A stretch of 64,000 nt of DNA from Ursus arctos. Lineage: Eukaryota; Chordata; Mammalia; Carnivora; Ursidae. This document shows positions 45,338 through 58,785 of this stretch, piece by piece (the first letter of the stretch is position 1; each line of letters starts with the position of its first letter). The stretch lies in assembly GCF_023065955.2 (NCBI RefSeq), contig NW_026622808.1:49674475-49738474 (forward strand), written 5' to 3'. The translations under genes and the position numbers were made by a program. The notes under the pieces are model-generated. The model searched no databases. It had not been told where the DNA came from and worked only from the letters and a program-made list of their open reading frames with translations.

Positions 45338-46764
45338 AAGTGTGTTCACAGAACTATTACAGTGACCTGGAAACAACCTAAATGCCCAACAATGGGGGGC
45401 TAATCCAAGTATCTCCTATTCTTACCACCTAATACGTCAAAACCTTTTTAAAAAAATTGATATAAAGCTGTTTTATTATGGAATCTTATCTATAATTTAT
45501 GGAATGAAAAACACATGTTATTAAATGGCATAATGGGTTAAATTAAAAAAACATATAAATATAATCCACCTATATTTTATATATAAACATAGAAAAAAGT
45601 CTGGCAGGATCTATGTCAACATGAAGCAGGGATCCTTGTTTTCTTCTTTAAACATTTCCCAATTATTTGAATTTGGAAGTGCATATGCACTTTTATGATC
45701 AGGAAAAAAACATTAAATCATATCTTAAATGTGTATTATTACATAGGTAATATCCTCATAAGGGTCATTTTTCATCATTAAAATGTAGGCTGTTCTGTAT
45801 GGGCATTATCACGGAGGGGCTAGCATGGCCCCCTGTTTTACTATGTTTAAGTGAAAACTTAAGAATGGGTTACATGTGAAACTAACACAACATTGTAGAT
45901 TAATTATACTTAAATTTTTTTAAAAAGTGTAAAAAAATGGGGATAATTTTTTTTAAGGGAAAGACAAAAAGTAAATGTGTCAGGGAGTTTAAGTATGTGG
46001 GGGGAACCAGCAAAATCAGTATTTTGAACATGTGTTAACTGCAGATTAAGTTAATTTATACATTTTGATAGACTTTTAAAATTTAAGATGTTCAGAAAAA
46101 TGAAATACAACTTCTCCTTCAAAATAAGTATAAATTATCAAATAAGAAAATGTAAAAAAAAATCTTACAATAGTATAGTTATGGGAATAAACCATAAGAT
46201 AAACTCCAGCTGGACACAGAGTGTATTTCTGAATGGGAATATAGAACTGTGATGTTCGGAATATGGCATGATTCTAGGGCTCCCACATTTGTTTAACAGA
46301 AATTCCAATATAAGAGGGTGGGCGGAATGATGAAACAGCAGCATCTGAGGAGAAATTATTGCTTATTTTCCAGAAATGGAGCAAGAGTTAGGTCCTCTGA
46401 AAGTGTTTTCTGAATACTGACCAAACTGGTTTTGAAACATTTAAAACCCTCTGCAGTTTTAAAACACCTGCACCTCACCATACTTAGACAACTTGTAGTA
46501 AAACTAGAGAACTTCAAAGAAACTACCGGAGAGAAAAGATATTATCTACAGAACAACAAAAACTAAGAGCGACAGTAGACATCTTATTCATAGTAATGGG
46601 TGTTATCGGTCAATAGAGTAATATTGAAATATGCACAGGCGAGAGAATCACCAAATTCAGGGTAGTGGCTCTCTCTAGGCAGAGGGAGAGGAGTAAAAGC
46701 AAAAGGTAACCTAGGACTGCAAAGCTAATGACAGTATTTGACTCATTCAAAAACTATCTGAAGC

Positions 46765-47460
46765 ACTGTTGACAGGCATGTCCAGTGGCACAGCCACTCT
46801 GGAAAACAATATGGCAGTTCCTCAAAACATTAAAAATGGAACTACCATATGATCTAGCAATCCCACTTTTAGAAGTCTATCCATAAGAACTGAATGCAGG
46901 ATCTCAAAGAGATATTCACACATCTATGTTTATGACAGCATATTCACAATAGCCAAGGGGTGGCTATTGAGTCAACCCAAATGTCCATCAAAAGATCAAT
47001 GGAATAAGAAAAATGTGGTATATCTATATCTATATCTCTCTCTCTATATATCTATATCTAATGGAATATTATTCAGCCACATGGAAGAAGGAAATTCTGT
47101 CCCATGCTGCAATATGGATAAAACTTCAGGACGTTATGCTTAGTGAAAAGGCCAGTCACAAAAAAACCCAAATACTGATACTGTATGATTCCACTTATAT
47201 GAGGCATCTACAGTATTATGTTCATAGAATCAGGGGGTAAAATGGTTGTTGTTAGGGACTGGGGGGAGTAGGAAGCGGGGAGCTGTTTGGTAGATATAGA
47301 GTTCCAGTTTTGTAAGATGAAAAATTCGGGAGATGATTTCACAAGAGCATTAATATACTTAACACTATTGAATTATACACTTTAAAATGAATATGATAAA
47401 AAAATGATTAAGATCCTAAGTTTTATATTATGTGCTTATAATTTAAAAATATCTTAAAAA
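46765..47460 (+). mobile_element. old LINE-1 3' end
   Basis: It contains the L1 3' landmarks 'ctctggaaaacaatatggcag', 'tggaatattattcagccac', 'gatactgtatgattccac' and 'gaatcagggggtaaaatgg'. It carries an internal (TATCTA)n/(CT)n stretch at 47020-47060. Confidence 0.85.
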
Positions 47461-47584
47461 TTGTTGAATGGAAAATAATTAGATGATCAAGATGAGCCCG
47501 CTAATACTTATCAAGTGATATTTGCCAGTGACACATCTGATAGTTAGTACCCAAAATATAGAAAGAACTTATAATATTCAACAC

Positions 47585-48462
47585 CCCCAAAATTAATAAT
47601 CCAATTAATAAATGGGCAGATGACATGAACATTTTTCCAAAGAAGACACACAGATGGTTGACAGACACTTGAAAAGATGTTCAACGTCACTGATCATCAG
47701 GGAAATACAAATCAAAACTACAATGAGACACCACCTCACACCTCTCAGAATGGCTAAAATCAACAACACAAGAAACAATAGGTGTTGGCAAGGATGCAGA
47801 GAAAGAGAAACCCTCTTACACTGTCGGTGGGAATGCAAACTGGGGCAGCCGCTCTGGAAAATGGTATGGAGATTCCTCAAAAAGTTAAAAAGAGAGCTAC
47901 CCTATGACCTAGCAATTGCACTACTAGGTATTTACCTAAAGAATACAAAAATACTAATTTAAGGGGATACATGCACCCCTATGTTTATAGCAACATTATC
48001 TACAATAGCCAAATTATGGAAACAGCCCAAGTGTCCATCGACTGATGAATGGATAAAGACGATGTGGTATATTACTCAGCCATAAAAAAAGAATGAAATC
48101 TTACCATGTGCAATGACGTGGATAGAACTAGAGAGTAATATGCTAAGTGAAATACATTAGAGAAAGACAAATACCATATTTCATTCATATGTGGAATTTA
48201 AGAAACAAAACAAATGAGCAAAAGTTAACAAAAGAGAGAGACTGGCAAACCAAGAAACAGACTCTTAAGTACAGAGAACAAACTGATAGTTACCAGAGGG
48301 GAGGTGGGGGGGGATGGGGGAAACGGGTGATGGAGATTAAAGAGGGAACCTGTGATGAGCCCAGGGTGATGGACAGAAGTGTGGAATCACTATATTGTAC
48401 ACATGAAACCAATACCACACTGCATGTTAACTGGAATTTAAATAAAACTTAAAAAAAAAAGA
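47585..48462 (+). mobile_element. younger LINE-1 3' end (ORF2 C-terminus and 3'UTR)
   Basis: It starts in L1 ORF2 ('atgggcagatgacatgaac', 'cttgaaaagatgttcaac', 'gacaccacctcacacc') and continues through the 3'UTR to 'ggaatttaaataaaactt' plus an A-tail at about 48451-48461. It is 5'-truncated. Its fragmentary ORFs are not host genes. Confidence 0.9.
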
Positions 48463-48574
48463 GGTTCAGTTGGTATGTCAAATAAACATCCAATATAGAA
48501 AAGAAAAAGATTCTATTCGTTTTTTCTGAACTACATTACAAAATAAAAAGCCACTTTTTAAAAGACTTGAGGGC

Positions 48575-48985
48575 ATTAAGTGTACCAAGGGAAGGTTGCA
48601 TAAACAAATCATGGTGTAGGGAAGACCACATCACAATAAAATGAACTGCTCATATTCACAGCAACATGATCAAATTCCAAGAAACTTAGGTGAGTGAAGG
48701 AAGCAGACACCAAAGAACACATGCGGTGAGATTCCACTTGTAAGAAGATCAAAAACAAGTAAAGCAAAACCGGAGAGATAGCAGTCATAAGAGCAGTTGT
48801 TGATGGGGGGGGGGGGGGATTGACTGGAAAGCTGGCCCTGGGGGAATTTCTGGGCTGACAGCTCCCTCTGGATTGGAGTGTTGGTTACATCAGGGAATCT
48901 ATTTGTCACAACTCATTTATTTGTACATCTAAGATCAAGGCATTGCATTTAAGGCTCATTTCACCTCAATATACAAGTAAAATTT
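48575..48985 (+). mobile_element. diverged old LINE-1 3'UTR
   Basis: 'gaagcagacaccaaagaacac', 'gcggtgagattccacttgtaag', 'gattgactggaaagctggcc' and 'ttcacctcaatatacaagtaaa' follow the order of an ancient L1M 3' end. A G11 tract lies at about 48806-48819. Confidence 0.7.
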
Positions 48986-50064
48986 TAAACAAAAGTTAGA
49001 TTAGAACAACATTATAGGCCATCTACACGTGGAAAAAAGAACCACAACACTATTGGCACCAAATGCCCGAGGACACGAGGCAAAGGGCACTTCAGTGGAT
49101 TGAAATGCAAGGAGAAATTTAGATACCACAATTCTGTTACTCAGGAAGCATTCATGACATTGGAGAACAGGCCAGAGCTTCGAGAAACTTAAGAAGCATA
49201 ACCTGAAACCATGTTCAGTGTCTCAAGAATTTTATCAACTCTTACTAAGGTAAAGCCAAGCCTCCTCTTTGGTGTCTTTTCAAAGAAAGGGCTAAAATAT
49301 ATGGTCATTGGAAATAAGTTATTTTTTTCTCTCTTTCGATGTACTTGATTTTCATTATGTAAATCATACAAGTTTATTATAGAAAAAATTGGAACGACAG
49401 ATCAGCAGAAACAAAAAATTGAAATAACTGGTTAACAGATAGCACCTGTTAACATTTGGGGGGTGTGTGTGTTTGAAACGTTGTGACTTTTTAACATTGT
49501 TTCCTGTGTTTTTGATTATGGAAGTGAGATTCTGCAAATCTCACTTCGCAAAAACCTGCGGCTGTCTTTACTGGGGAGGAGCCAACAGTTAGATCGTGTA
49601 ATTTATCATATTTGTCCCTACACTCACTGTGTGATCTTACACTGTTTTCCTCCCTTTCTCTTCTTCTAAAGATGGGTCTCTTGTCATCTAAGAGAAATTA
49701 AGTTTGTCTTTCCAGTGTTACCATTCATGACACGGAATGTGTGCTATTCTTTCAAGGTAGTCGTATTTTTCCATGAGTGGTTTCTTCCTGCAGATATAAA
49801 AGCACCTATACCTATACATGGGTATGAAATGTGACCACAAATCGTTACAAAACATGATTTTCAAAATGAACACACCAGAGTTTACAAACCCAAATGAGCA
49901 TTTTCTTATGCGTAATCTTTTTGATAGGATATATACTTATTTAAGTGGTTCTCCCCCTCATTAAAGCATCTCTTCAGTGTCTCTTTGAGAGCAACCATTA
50001 GCCTATGGTAGCCTCTGTTAAATATTCTTAATTTGACTATTTTCCATTAGAACACAAGCAATGT

Positions 50065-50486
50065 GGGGGCACCTGGGTGGCTCAGTTAGTTAAGTGTCTA
50101 ACTTTTCTTTTTTTAAAAAAGATTTTATTTATTTATTTGACAGAGAGGCAGCGACAGAGGGAACACAGGGGAAGTGGGAGAGGGAGAAGCAGGCTTCCTG
50201 CTGAGCAGGGAGCCCAATGCGGGGCTGGATTCCAGGATGCTGGGATCATGGCGTGAGCCGAAGGCAGACGCTTAACGACGGAGCCACCCAGGCGCCCCTA
50301 AGCGTCCAACTCTTGATTTTGGCTCAGATCATGATCTCAGGGTCCTGGGATGGAGCCCTGCATCAGGCTCTGCAGTCAACAGAAAGTATGCTTGAGATTC
50401 TCTCTTTCTCTCTCTCTCCCCTCCCCCACTCCCCCTGCTCTCGTGCTCTCTCTCTCAAATAAATAAATCTTAAAAAAAAAAAAAAA
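50065..50486 (+). mobile_element. SINEC interrupted by a second SINEC
   Basis: The outer element begins 'ggggcacctgggtggctcag', breaks at 'taagtgtctaactttt' and resumes with 'taagcgtccaactcttgatt'. It ends in A13 at about 50472-50486. Confidence 0.92.
50107..50298 (-). mobile_element. inner SINEC nested in the 50065-50486 SINEC
   Basis: A reverse SINEC from 'aaaaaagattttatttattt' to 'gccacccaggcgcccc'. The 16-bp target duplication is at 50091-50106 and 50299-50314, with a few mismatches. Confidence 0.92.
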
Positions 50487-50689
50487 CCCACCAATGATGT
50501 AAAATTAGGGACTTTGTTTCTTCTGCTTTGCTATCTCCACTGCCTAGAAGAGACAAGGAGGACTTCAAAACTGATGTGTTGAATGAATGGTAACAAATTT
50601 CCAATGCTTGAGGGTCACTCGATTGCTGAAATAATTTATAGTCTCCTAAGATGATTCTTTGCCTCCTCTATCTCTCTTTTTCTAAGGTG

Positions 50690-50930
50690 GTTGGAGGTTA
50701 GTGAGTCAGGTTAAGAGTGATGAAGTGGGTCTGAAGAGGAAGGTAGGGGTCAGATAGCATCTAGATGGCAAAGGGTTCACATTCTATTCTAAATGCAATT
50801 GGAAGTCACTGCAAGAGAATTGCAAGGGAATAAGATGATTTGTATCTTTAGAAGATCCCTCTGAATACACAAGGGAAATAGATGTTGTGGGGGCAAAAGT
50901 AGAATCAGGGTGATGCTGCAGAAACCCGGA
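50690..50930 (+). mobile_element. old interspersed repeat (unassigned family)
   Basis: The motifs are 'aaagggttcacattctattc', 'aatgcaattggaagtcactg' and 'agatccctctgaatac'. It is the same ancient family suspected at 11250-11700. Confidence 0.45.
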
Positions 50931-51939
50931 AGGGACAAGATGGCAGTGTGAGCCAGAGACGTCCTAATGTCTGTGGTGACAGGTGCATTGTTTCTGAATG
51001 CATGTCGGTGGTAGAACAGACAGGGTTGCAGGAATCCAGTCAGCAGGAACTAAGCAACAGTGTCTTTCACGTGTCATGGAGACAAATAAATCCCTACCCT
51101 CCCTTCGGTCTTCAGATTTCTCAGTGTAAGATGGAAATTCCAGAGAATGGGCATGTGATTATCTTAGCTTAGATGCCCTGGGGAAGGAGGGCACCTTGAC
51201 TGGGCATTCCACTAATACTCCTATACAGTGAGGAAAAGGATGGTGCCCCAAGAATTCCTGGGGGTGCTGTTATCTGAAGAAGAAGGAACGGTTGCTGGAT
51301 TGGCAAAACGATGGTATCCCCTACATGTTGTGCTAAGTTTTAACCACATCAGTGATTCTTTGCTGAAAAAGTCACAGCATATTATTGAACACATTAATAC
51401 TAGTTAATAAGGGAAGCATTAGTGCAAGACACAAGGAAAACAGCCATGTAAAACAATTATGATATTGAGCCTTACTGTTTTCTCCCATACCTACGCTGCC
51501 TCCAAAGTCAAGTTCAATTTGGCAAGATTTTGCTAATTTTTAAAATTTTGAGTGACTTCTGTGGCATTTTTTAAAAATTCTACTAGGCTTTCCAGAATTC
51601 AGATGAAAACTCCAGGTTCTGTGATAAGAATGTGTTTTCTTTAGAGCACACCAGGACTTGCTTTCTCATTCTTTCTGTTCACTACTCATAGTGGCCAGAA
51701 TAATACGTGCCACTTTGTATTATGCCAGTGAACACAAACTAGACCACTGTAAAGTAGAATTTTTCAGCTGTGAAATGTTCTCAAATGTGTACAACTACCA
51801 GGTAGCAGGTGAAATTGACATAGAATATCTGTGAAAGCATTTGGAAAATTGCAAAGAACTACACAAATATGAATTACAATTAATGCAGACTATTTCAGAA
51901 TTAGGAATCCTGATCTCTTTGTATTTCCTATCAAGTTCT

Positions 51940-52190
51940 CTATCTTGCCCTCCCTTGTTTATACATTTGACCTGGAATATCTTCTGTGCCCTATTTTCCT
52001 AGCTGCCCTCAATCTAGAATTAAAACAAAACAAAACAATTTTAGTATTACCTCTTCCAAGAATGTGAATCTGTTCTTCCTCTGTCTGTAGGATGCTTCCT
52101 CCTTGGATTCTTAGCCACCTGTGCTACCTCGTTCAGAACACGTGTCACACTGTACTATTTCAAGGATTTAAGGCTCTCTGTTATTAACTC
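51940..52190 (+). mobile_element. L2-like relic
   Basis: 'ttgacctggaatatcttctg', 'acctcttccaagaatgtga' and 'acgtgtcacactgtactattt' follow the L2 3' order. It is heavily diverged. Confidence 0.5.
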
Positions 52191-52267
52191 TATTTCCTTG
52201 TGCATTAATTCTTCCATTTCATGATTTCGTCTTCCTCTCATTTTAGTTGTCTCATCCGTTCAGTGTT

Positions 52268-52270
<3 letters not shown>

Positions 52271-52304
<34 letters not shown>
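52271..52304 (+). repeat. (TG)17 microsatellite
   Basis: 17 perfect TG units. Confidence 0.95.
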
Positions 52305-52306
<2 letters not shown>

Positions 52307-52611
52307 CATCTTCACATTTGAGATACATTGTGACCTCTCACAAATGCTATTATCTACTACTGAAGCCTGACTACCCTGATTGTGAGTAAGGCCTGGCATG
52401 TTGCTGGACAGGATATGCCGGCAGTTGGTTCTCCAAACGGTAATGTTTTCAATAAACATATTTTTCCCTTTCTTTACCATGTAAAAGGAAGGAGAGATGA
52501 CATTCTCACATAAAAAAGATAACTATTAGTAAAATGATATAAAGTTTACTTGGTGAATGTAATAATTTTGTACCACAACAGAGGGTAATTAGACCTCTCA
52601 AGGTGATCATT

Positions 52612-52806
52612 TTTTTTTAAAGATTTTATTTATTTATTCAACAGAGATAGAGACAGCCAGCGAGAGAGGGCACACAAGCAGGGGGAGTGGGAGAGGAAGA
52701 AGCAGGCTCATAGCGGAGGAGCCTGATGTGGGGCTCGATCCCACAATGCTGGGATCATGCCCAGAGCGGAAGGCAGACGCTTAACCGCTGTGCCACCCAG
52801 GCGCCC
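52612..52806 (-). mobile_element. SINEC
   Basis: A perfect 15-bp target duplication 'ctcaaggtgatcatt' lies at 52597-52611 and 52807-52821. The interior has 'agacagccagcgagagagg' and 'gccacccaggcgcccc'. Confidence 0.96.
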
Positions 52807-55145
52807 CTCAAGGTGATCATTTCTTAATGTATAAAAATATCAAATCACTGTGTTGTATACTGAAACCAATATACTACTACATCTGAATTATAATTCAATT
52901 TTAAAAAGCAACAATAATAAAGGGTGGTTATTCTTTGCATTCTTTATAACAAAAGATAGGTAACATCTCATACATCAGAAAGGTTTGTAAGGACAAGGGC
53001 TATCAGTGTTCTTTATGTCTTTTCGTGGTTCAGGGCACACAAAAACTTACCAAGTATTTTGGTTGAGCGAATGAATAAGTGAATGAATGAGTCATGTAGG
53101 TAGTTGGGGAGAAGAGGAAGATACATATGGGACTTATCAAAGGTATCAAAAGTGCTTACTGAAAACAATTTGATAAATTTATGAGGTCAATAGGAACACA
53201 AAGCCACAACTCATATGTCCCCCCTCTCTGCCTTGCCCTTTGGACCAGGCCTTTCCTTTAGAGTTTCTGGTGTGCAACAGAGCTTACACAAGGGAATTTT
53301 GCCTCCCACTCTATCGGGACACAGATATCATCACCTTGCAATTGTATGCAGCCTGGAGAGCAACACGAGTGTCAGCTTGCACAGCAAGTCTGTTGAAGGT
53401 TGTGCGACAGCTTTTAAAACACTTGAACCAAAATAACCAATCGTAGTCCAAAATAGCCACATATACTGTAGCCGGTCTTCAGCTTGTAACTGAAAGTCAC
53501 AATTGATTCTCCCTGTGGGCTCTTACCATTGTAGATAAAAGTGTGGGATTAGAGGTGAGTCAGTCATTGTTTCTCCGGGTTTTAAGGCACAGCCAATATG
53601 CAGGATTATTTCAGCGCTTTTCTGGTTTCACTGGTTCATATTACATTCCCCAGTAAACCATCTCACTGGGCCATGAAATCTTTTTAGCAATACAGTTCTT
53701 ACTATCTTCAGAATTCCGTATTTAGAAACACAGGTGTTCTTCCCTGAGTTCAGAAATTTAACCCATCCACAAAGGAGAAGCAACCACAACGCCCTTGGGA
53801 GAACTGGACATGGGTTCGTGGTCTCCCCGCCACCACCATTGTTTTTAGTCACAGTGGGGTTGTCTCGCTGATCCTATAACCAACATCATTCTTTACATAC
53901 TTCACATACTTCCTGGGGTCTGTTTTTAAATTAATGAAAGTGTCACATGCTAAGTGCTTTCAAACAAATTTCACACTATTGGCTTCATTTTTTCCCTAAT
54001 AAACAACACAGAATGATTGATTTAGCCATTGCTCACTGTCTTCAGTTGCCAGACATTCCCTGACTTTGCTCAGCAAATGTTTCCATGTAACACAAACTAG
54101 CATCCCCTTAGAAAATACTTGTAGGTATGACGGAGGCTTCTAAAATTGAAAAAAATATTTCTCTGCCTCTGCCCAACTGCAATCCACTGAAATGCAATCT
54201 GGGGATTACAGAGGGTCAGATGGTGCCTTTACAATAACAACCACCCAGCAACTAGAGGAATACAAGTGCAAGGCTCTGGGAAGGAGACACGGCAATGAGG
54301 ACATGGTATTTGAATGTTTCATGTGAATGTTGGCATTAAGTTTTTGGGAAAAAGATCATTCTACTGCCATTTTTACTAAAATAATGTTGAGGCTTTTTAG
54401 ATGTCACGGCATGTATAATTTCTATTAACATGCTTTTCCCTTTTTTTCCAAAAATGCTTCAAGAATGAAGAGAAATAATATTCTCAGGTTTCATGAAAAA
54501 ATAAAACTAAGGTAATCACTAGCATTTTTTGATCTAAAGTACATTTATTTCTTGTATTTGTCCTAAGAGATTTTTCATCTTTCTGGGCATCAAAATAGAT
54601 TTGAAAGGCTTAGACACTTATTGAGAGCTCAAATATATGGATATATATGCTCGTTAATTGGTTACTTAAATTACAAGTTTAATGAGTGCAAAGTTAGTTT
54701 AGTAAACAGCAAAAGTCCCCGACTGCTACCAAGACATCTGAATAGCCTGCCAAGGCCATGTCAGGGCATGACCCAGCAGAAAATTACAACTACTACCACC
54801 GGCTGAGGCTTATATTACAGATCAGGATGACGACTACAGGGTGCTTGTATTGCCACTCCCCTGTGTCATGTCCATGGCGGACACTGTAGTTGATCGTGAC
54901 ACATCTCCAAGCCCAGAGCAACCTTGGAGGCCATCACAGAGCCCCAAGCCAGGCAGCCACTATCAATCAGTTTGGTGTTTGAAATGAAACTCTATTCAGC
55001 CCCCAGTGAAAACCATGTATTAAGCAAGATAGCTGAATAGAGTTTCCTTCATTTGTATCCCTACTGCAACAGCAATATTTTATCATCCATCCATGAATGA
55101 TAGTGCCTTTACAGAAACTTTGGGATCCAGGTAGGAGACTTTGAG

Positions 55146-55151
<6 letters not shown>

Positions 55152-55199
<48 letters not shown>
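55152..55199 (+). repeat. (CA)n microsatellite preceded by (CG)n
   Basis: About 24 CA units follow a 'gcgcgcg' lead. Confidence 0.95.
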
Positions 55200-55508
55200 A
55201 TGCGGTCCAGGATTAAGGAAAGCATCTGGCTGACTCTCAGACCATGGTCTCAGCTACAGACCCAGAAACAGCTCCATAACCCTGAGAACTTAGCCACAAC
55301 CCCATTTGGCTATTGTTCTGCCACCAATACCATCGGCCAAGGGACTTAGAAGAAGTAACGCCCACCTATATGTCAAATAATTGGCATACAAACCTTACTC
55401 CCAGCTGTAGACTCTGACATAGACCATGAATGGGCTCCTTCCCTTCTCAGCTAGAGTCTGGGAGCCCCTGGAGGTAAACCCGCCAAACCTGCTAAGACTA
55501 CAGATTCT

Positions 55509-55705
55509 TTTTTTTTTTTTTTTTAAAGATTTTATTTATTTATGTGACAGAGAGACAGCCAGTGAGAGAGGGAACACAGCAGGGGAGAGGGAGAGGAAGA
55601 AGCAGGCTCCCAGCCAAGGAGCCCAATGTGGGACTCAATCCCGGAATGCCGGGATCACACCCTGAGCCGAAGACAGACGCTTAATGACTGCGCTACCCAG
55701 GCACC
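55509..55705 (-). mobile_element. SINEC
   Basis: A perfect 17-bp target duplication 'ctaagactacagattct' lies at 55492-55508 and 55706-55722. Confidence 0.96.
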
Positions 55706-55904
55706 CTAAGACTACAGATTCTGAAAGGGCCCTGAAACTGGGCTCCAGCCTGTCCCAGCCATAGTCCATGAGCAGGCCTCCTGGCACAAGGACCCAACAG
55801 GAGACACTCCTACCCATGCCACTGGAGATCCTGAAAGAGCCCTACACTTGGCTCCAGGCTCCTCACAGCTACAGTCTGCCAGTATTCACAATGAATTACA
55901 AGAG

Positions 55905-56015
55905 GGTCACCTGGGTGGCTCAGCCGGTTAAGTGTCTGACTCTTGATCTCAGCTCAGGTCCTGATCTCAGGTCACTCAGTGTGGAGGCTACTTAAAAAAA
56001 AAAAAAAAAAAAAAG
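55905..56015 (+). mobile_element. short SINEC
   Basis: Head 'gtcacctgggtggctcag', a long A-tail of about 21 nt, and flanks 'aattacaagag' (55894-55904) and 'aattaaaagag' (56016-56026). Confidence 0.9.
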
Positions 56016-56608
56016 AATTAAAAGAGATGAAGAAAGTCAATATAGAGTGATAAAGGTGTTGATTCATCAAGTGGATACAACAATTGTAAATATATACGGA
56101 CCCAACATTGGAGCTTCTAAATATTTAAAGCAAATATTAAGCAAATATTAAATATTTAGAAGGAAGAAATAGATAGCAACACAATAATAGAGGACTTCAA
56201 TGCCCCACCTTCAATATTGGAAAGATCATCCAAACAGTAAATTAATAAGGAAATGGCAAACATCAAGAACACTATAGACCAAATGGACCTAACAGACATA
56301 TATAGAACATTCAACAGCACCAGAATACACATTTTTCTCAAGCACTCATGGAACATTGTATCTACAGGACAGATCATGTGTTGGGCCACAAAGCAAGTCT
56401 TAGCAAATTTGAGAAAATTGAAATCATATCAAATATCTTTTCTGACCAAGTGGTATGAAATCAGAAATCAGTAACACAGGGGGAAAATTGAAAATTCACA
56501 AATACATGTAAATCACACAACATACTGCAGAGCAACCAATAGGTCAAAGGAGAAATCAAAGGGAAATCAGAAAGTATCTTGAGATACTTGGAATGAAATG
56601 AAAACATG

Positions 56609-56870
56609 GCGTCGAATGCCTGGTGGGCTCAGTCAGAGGAGCCTGTGACTCCTGATCTCAGAGTCATGAGTTCAAGCCCCACATTGTGTGTTAAGGAAGG
56701 AAGGGAGGAAAGGAAGGAGGGAAGAAAGGGAGGAAGAGAGGAAGGGAGGAAGGATGGTAGGGAAGGAAGGGAGGGAGGAAAGGAGGGAGGGAAGGAAGGA
56801 AGAAAGAGAAAGAGAGGGAAAGAAGGAAAGAGAGAAAGAGGGAGAGAGAGAGAAGGAGGGAGAAAAAACA
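56609..56870 (+). mobile_element. short SINEC with tail expanded into a (GGAA/GGGA)n tract
   Basis: SINEC body 56609-56695 ('gcctggtgggctcagtcag', 'catgagttcaagccccac') runs directly into about 175 nt of pure purine (56694-56870) built from GGAA, GGGA and GAAA units. Confidence 0.88.
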
Positions 56871-57616
56871 CAGTATATTAAAACTTATGGGATGCAGCAA
56901 AAGCAGTCCTAAGAGGGAAATTGATAACAATGAATGCCCACACTAAGAAAAAAGAAAGATCTCAACCTAACTTTATACCGCATCGAATTAGAAAAAGAAC
57001 ACACTAAGTCCAAAGTTAGCAGAAGGATGGAAATAATAAAGATTAGAGCAGAAGTAAATGAAATATAAACTAGAAAGACAAAAGAAAAAAAAAATCAATG
57101 AAACTAAGAGTTGGTATTTTGGAAAGGTCAACAGTACTGACAAACCTTTAGTAAGACTAACCAAGAAAAAAAATAGAGGACTCAAATAAATTAAATTATA
57201 AATAAAAGAGGAAATATAACAATTGATACAGCAGAAATACAAAGGATCATAAGAGACTACTATGAATAATTACATGCCCAAAAATTGGATAACCTACCAG
57301 AAAGGGATACATCCCTAGAAACAAACAACCTGCCAAACAAACAACAACCTTCAAGATCGAATCGTGAAGAAACAGAAAATCTGAACAGACCACTAATGAC
57401 TAGAGAGTTGAAGCAGTAATCAAAAACCTCCTAACAAGGAAAAGCCCAAGATCTGAGGTTTTCACTGGTAAATTCCACCAAACGTGTTAGGAATAATCAT
57501 CCTTCTCAAATTCTTTCCAAAAAGAAAAAAAAGAAAAAAAAAGAAGAGGAGGAACTCCCAAACTTATTCTTTGAGGCTTGTATTGCCCTGATAGCAAAAC
57601 TGAATAAGGTCACTAT

Positions 57617-57781
<165 letters not shown>

Positions 57782-58785
57782 TGAATTTAACAACACATTA
57801 AAAGGATTAAATGGGATTTACATGATTAAGTGGGATTACCCCTAGGATGCAGGAATAGTTCAACATACACAAATCAATAAATGTGATACACCACGTTGAT
57901 AGAATGAAGGATAAATATCCTATGATCTTCCCAAATGATGCGGAAAATTTTACAAAATTCAACACGCTTTCATGATAAATGATCTCAACAAATTGCATAT
58001 AGAGGAATCATGCCTCCACATGATCAAGGCCATATATAACAAACCCACAGCTTACTCAGTGGTGAAAAGCTCAAAGCTTTTCCTCTAAAATCAGTAACAA
58101 GACACGGGTGCCTACTCTCATGACTCCTATTTAACATAGTATTGAAAGTCCTAGGCAGGAAAAAAAAAAAAAAGGTAAGAACAGAAAGTCCTAGCCAGAA
58201 CAGTTAGGCAAGAAAAAGAAATAAAAGGCATCCAAATTGAAGAAGTAAAATTATCTGTTTGCAGATGATCTAATCTTCTATATAGAAAATCATAAAGATT
58301 TCCACCAAAAGTGTCACATGCTGTAAAATTAACATACAGAAATCAGTTCTATTTCTACACACAACGAAATATCTGAAAAAAAAAAAAAATCAAACAATCT
58401 CATTTATAATACCATCAAAAACAATAAAATTCTTAGGAATAAACTTAACCAAGGAGGTAAAAGATTTATTCACTGAAAGCGATAACACACTGACACAAAT
58501 AAATGGAAAGATACCTCATGCGTGTGGATCAGAAGAATATTGTTAAAATGTTCATACTATCCAAAGCTATTGATAGGTTCAATGCAATCCTTATCAAAAT
58601 CCCAATGACATTTTTTTCAGATACAGAAAGAGACAATACGGAAATTCATATGAAACCATGAAAGACCTTGAATAGGCAAAGCAATCTTGAGAAAAAACAA
58701 AGCTAGAGTTAACATACTTTCTGCTTTCAAACAATGCAGAACAGTAATCAAAACAACTTGTTAATGACATAAAAATAAACACATA

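Larger units (their letters stand above)
54820..55904. other. unclassified repeat-like block left of the large LINE-1
   Basis: No gene is recognised. Between the (CA)n tract and the L1 are loosely repeated phrases ('gggctccagcctgtcccagccatagtcc', 'ggctccaggctcctcacagctacagtc', 'ctacagattctgaaag', 'ggagatcctgaaagagccc'), suggesting a degenerate tandem structure or an unfamiliar repeat family. A SINEC lies inside it at 55509-55705. Confidence 0.4.

Noticed and set aside
47654..47962. 102-aa ORF with [14 protein letters not shown] and similar
   Set aside because: It is the end of LINE-1 ORF2, part of a 5'-truncated element.
56629..56871. Overlapping ORFs rich in Arg/Glu/Gly or Leu/Pro/Ser
   Set aside because: These are translations of the purine/pyrimidine microsatellite, not genes.
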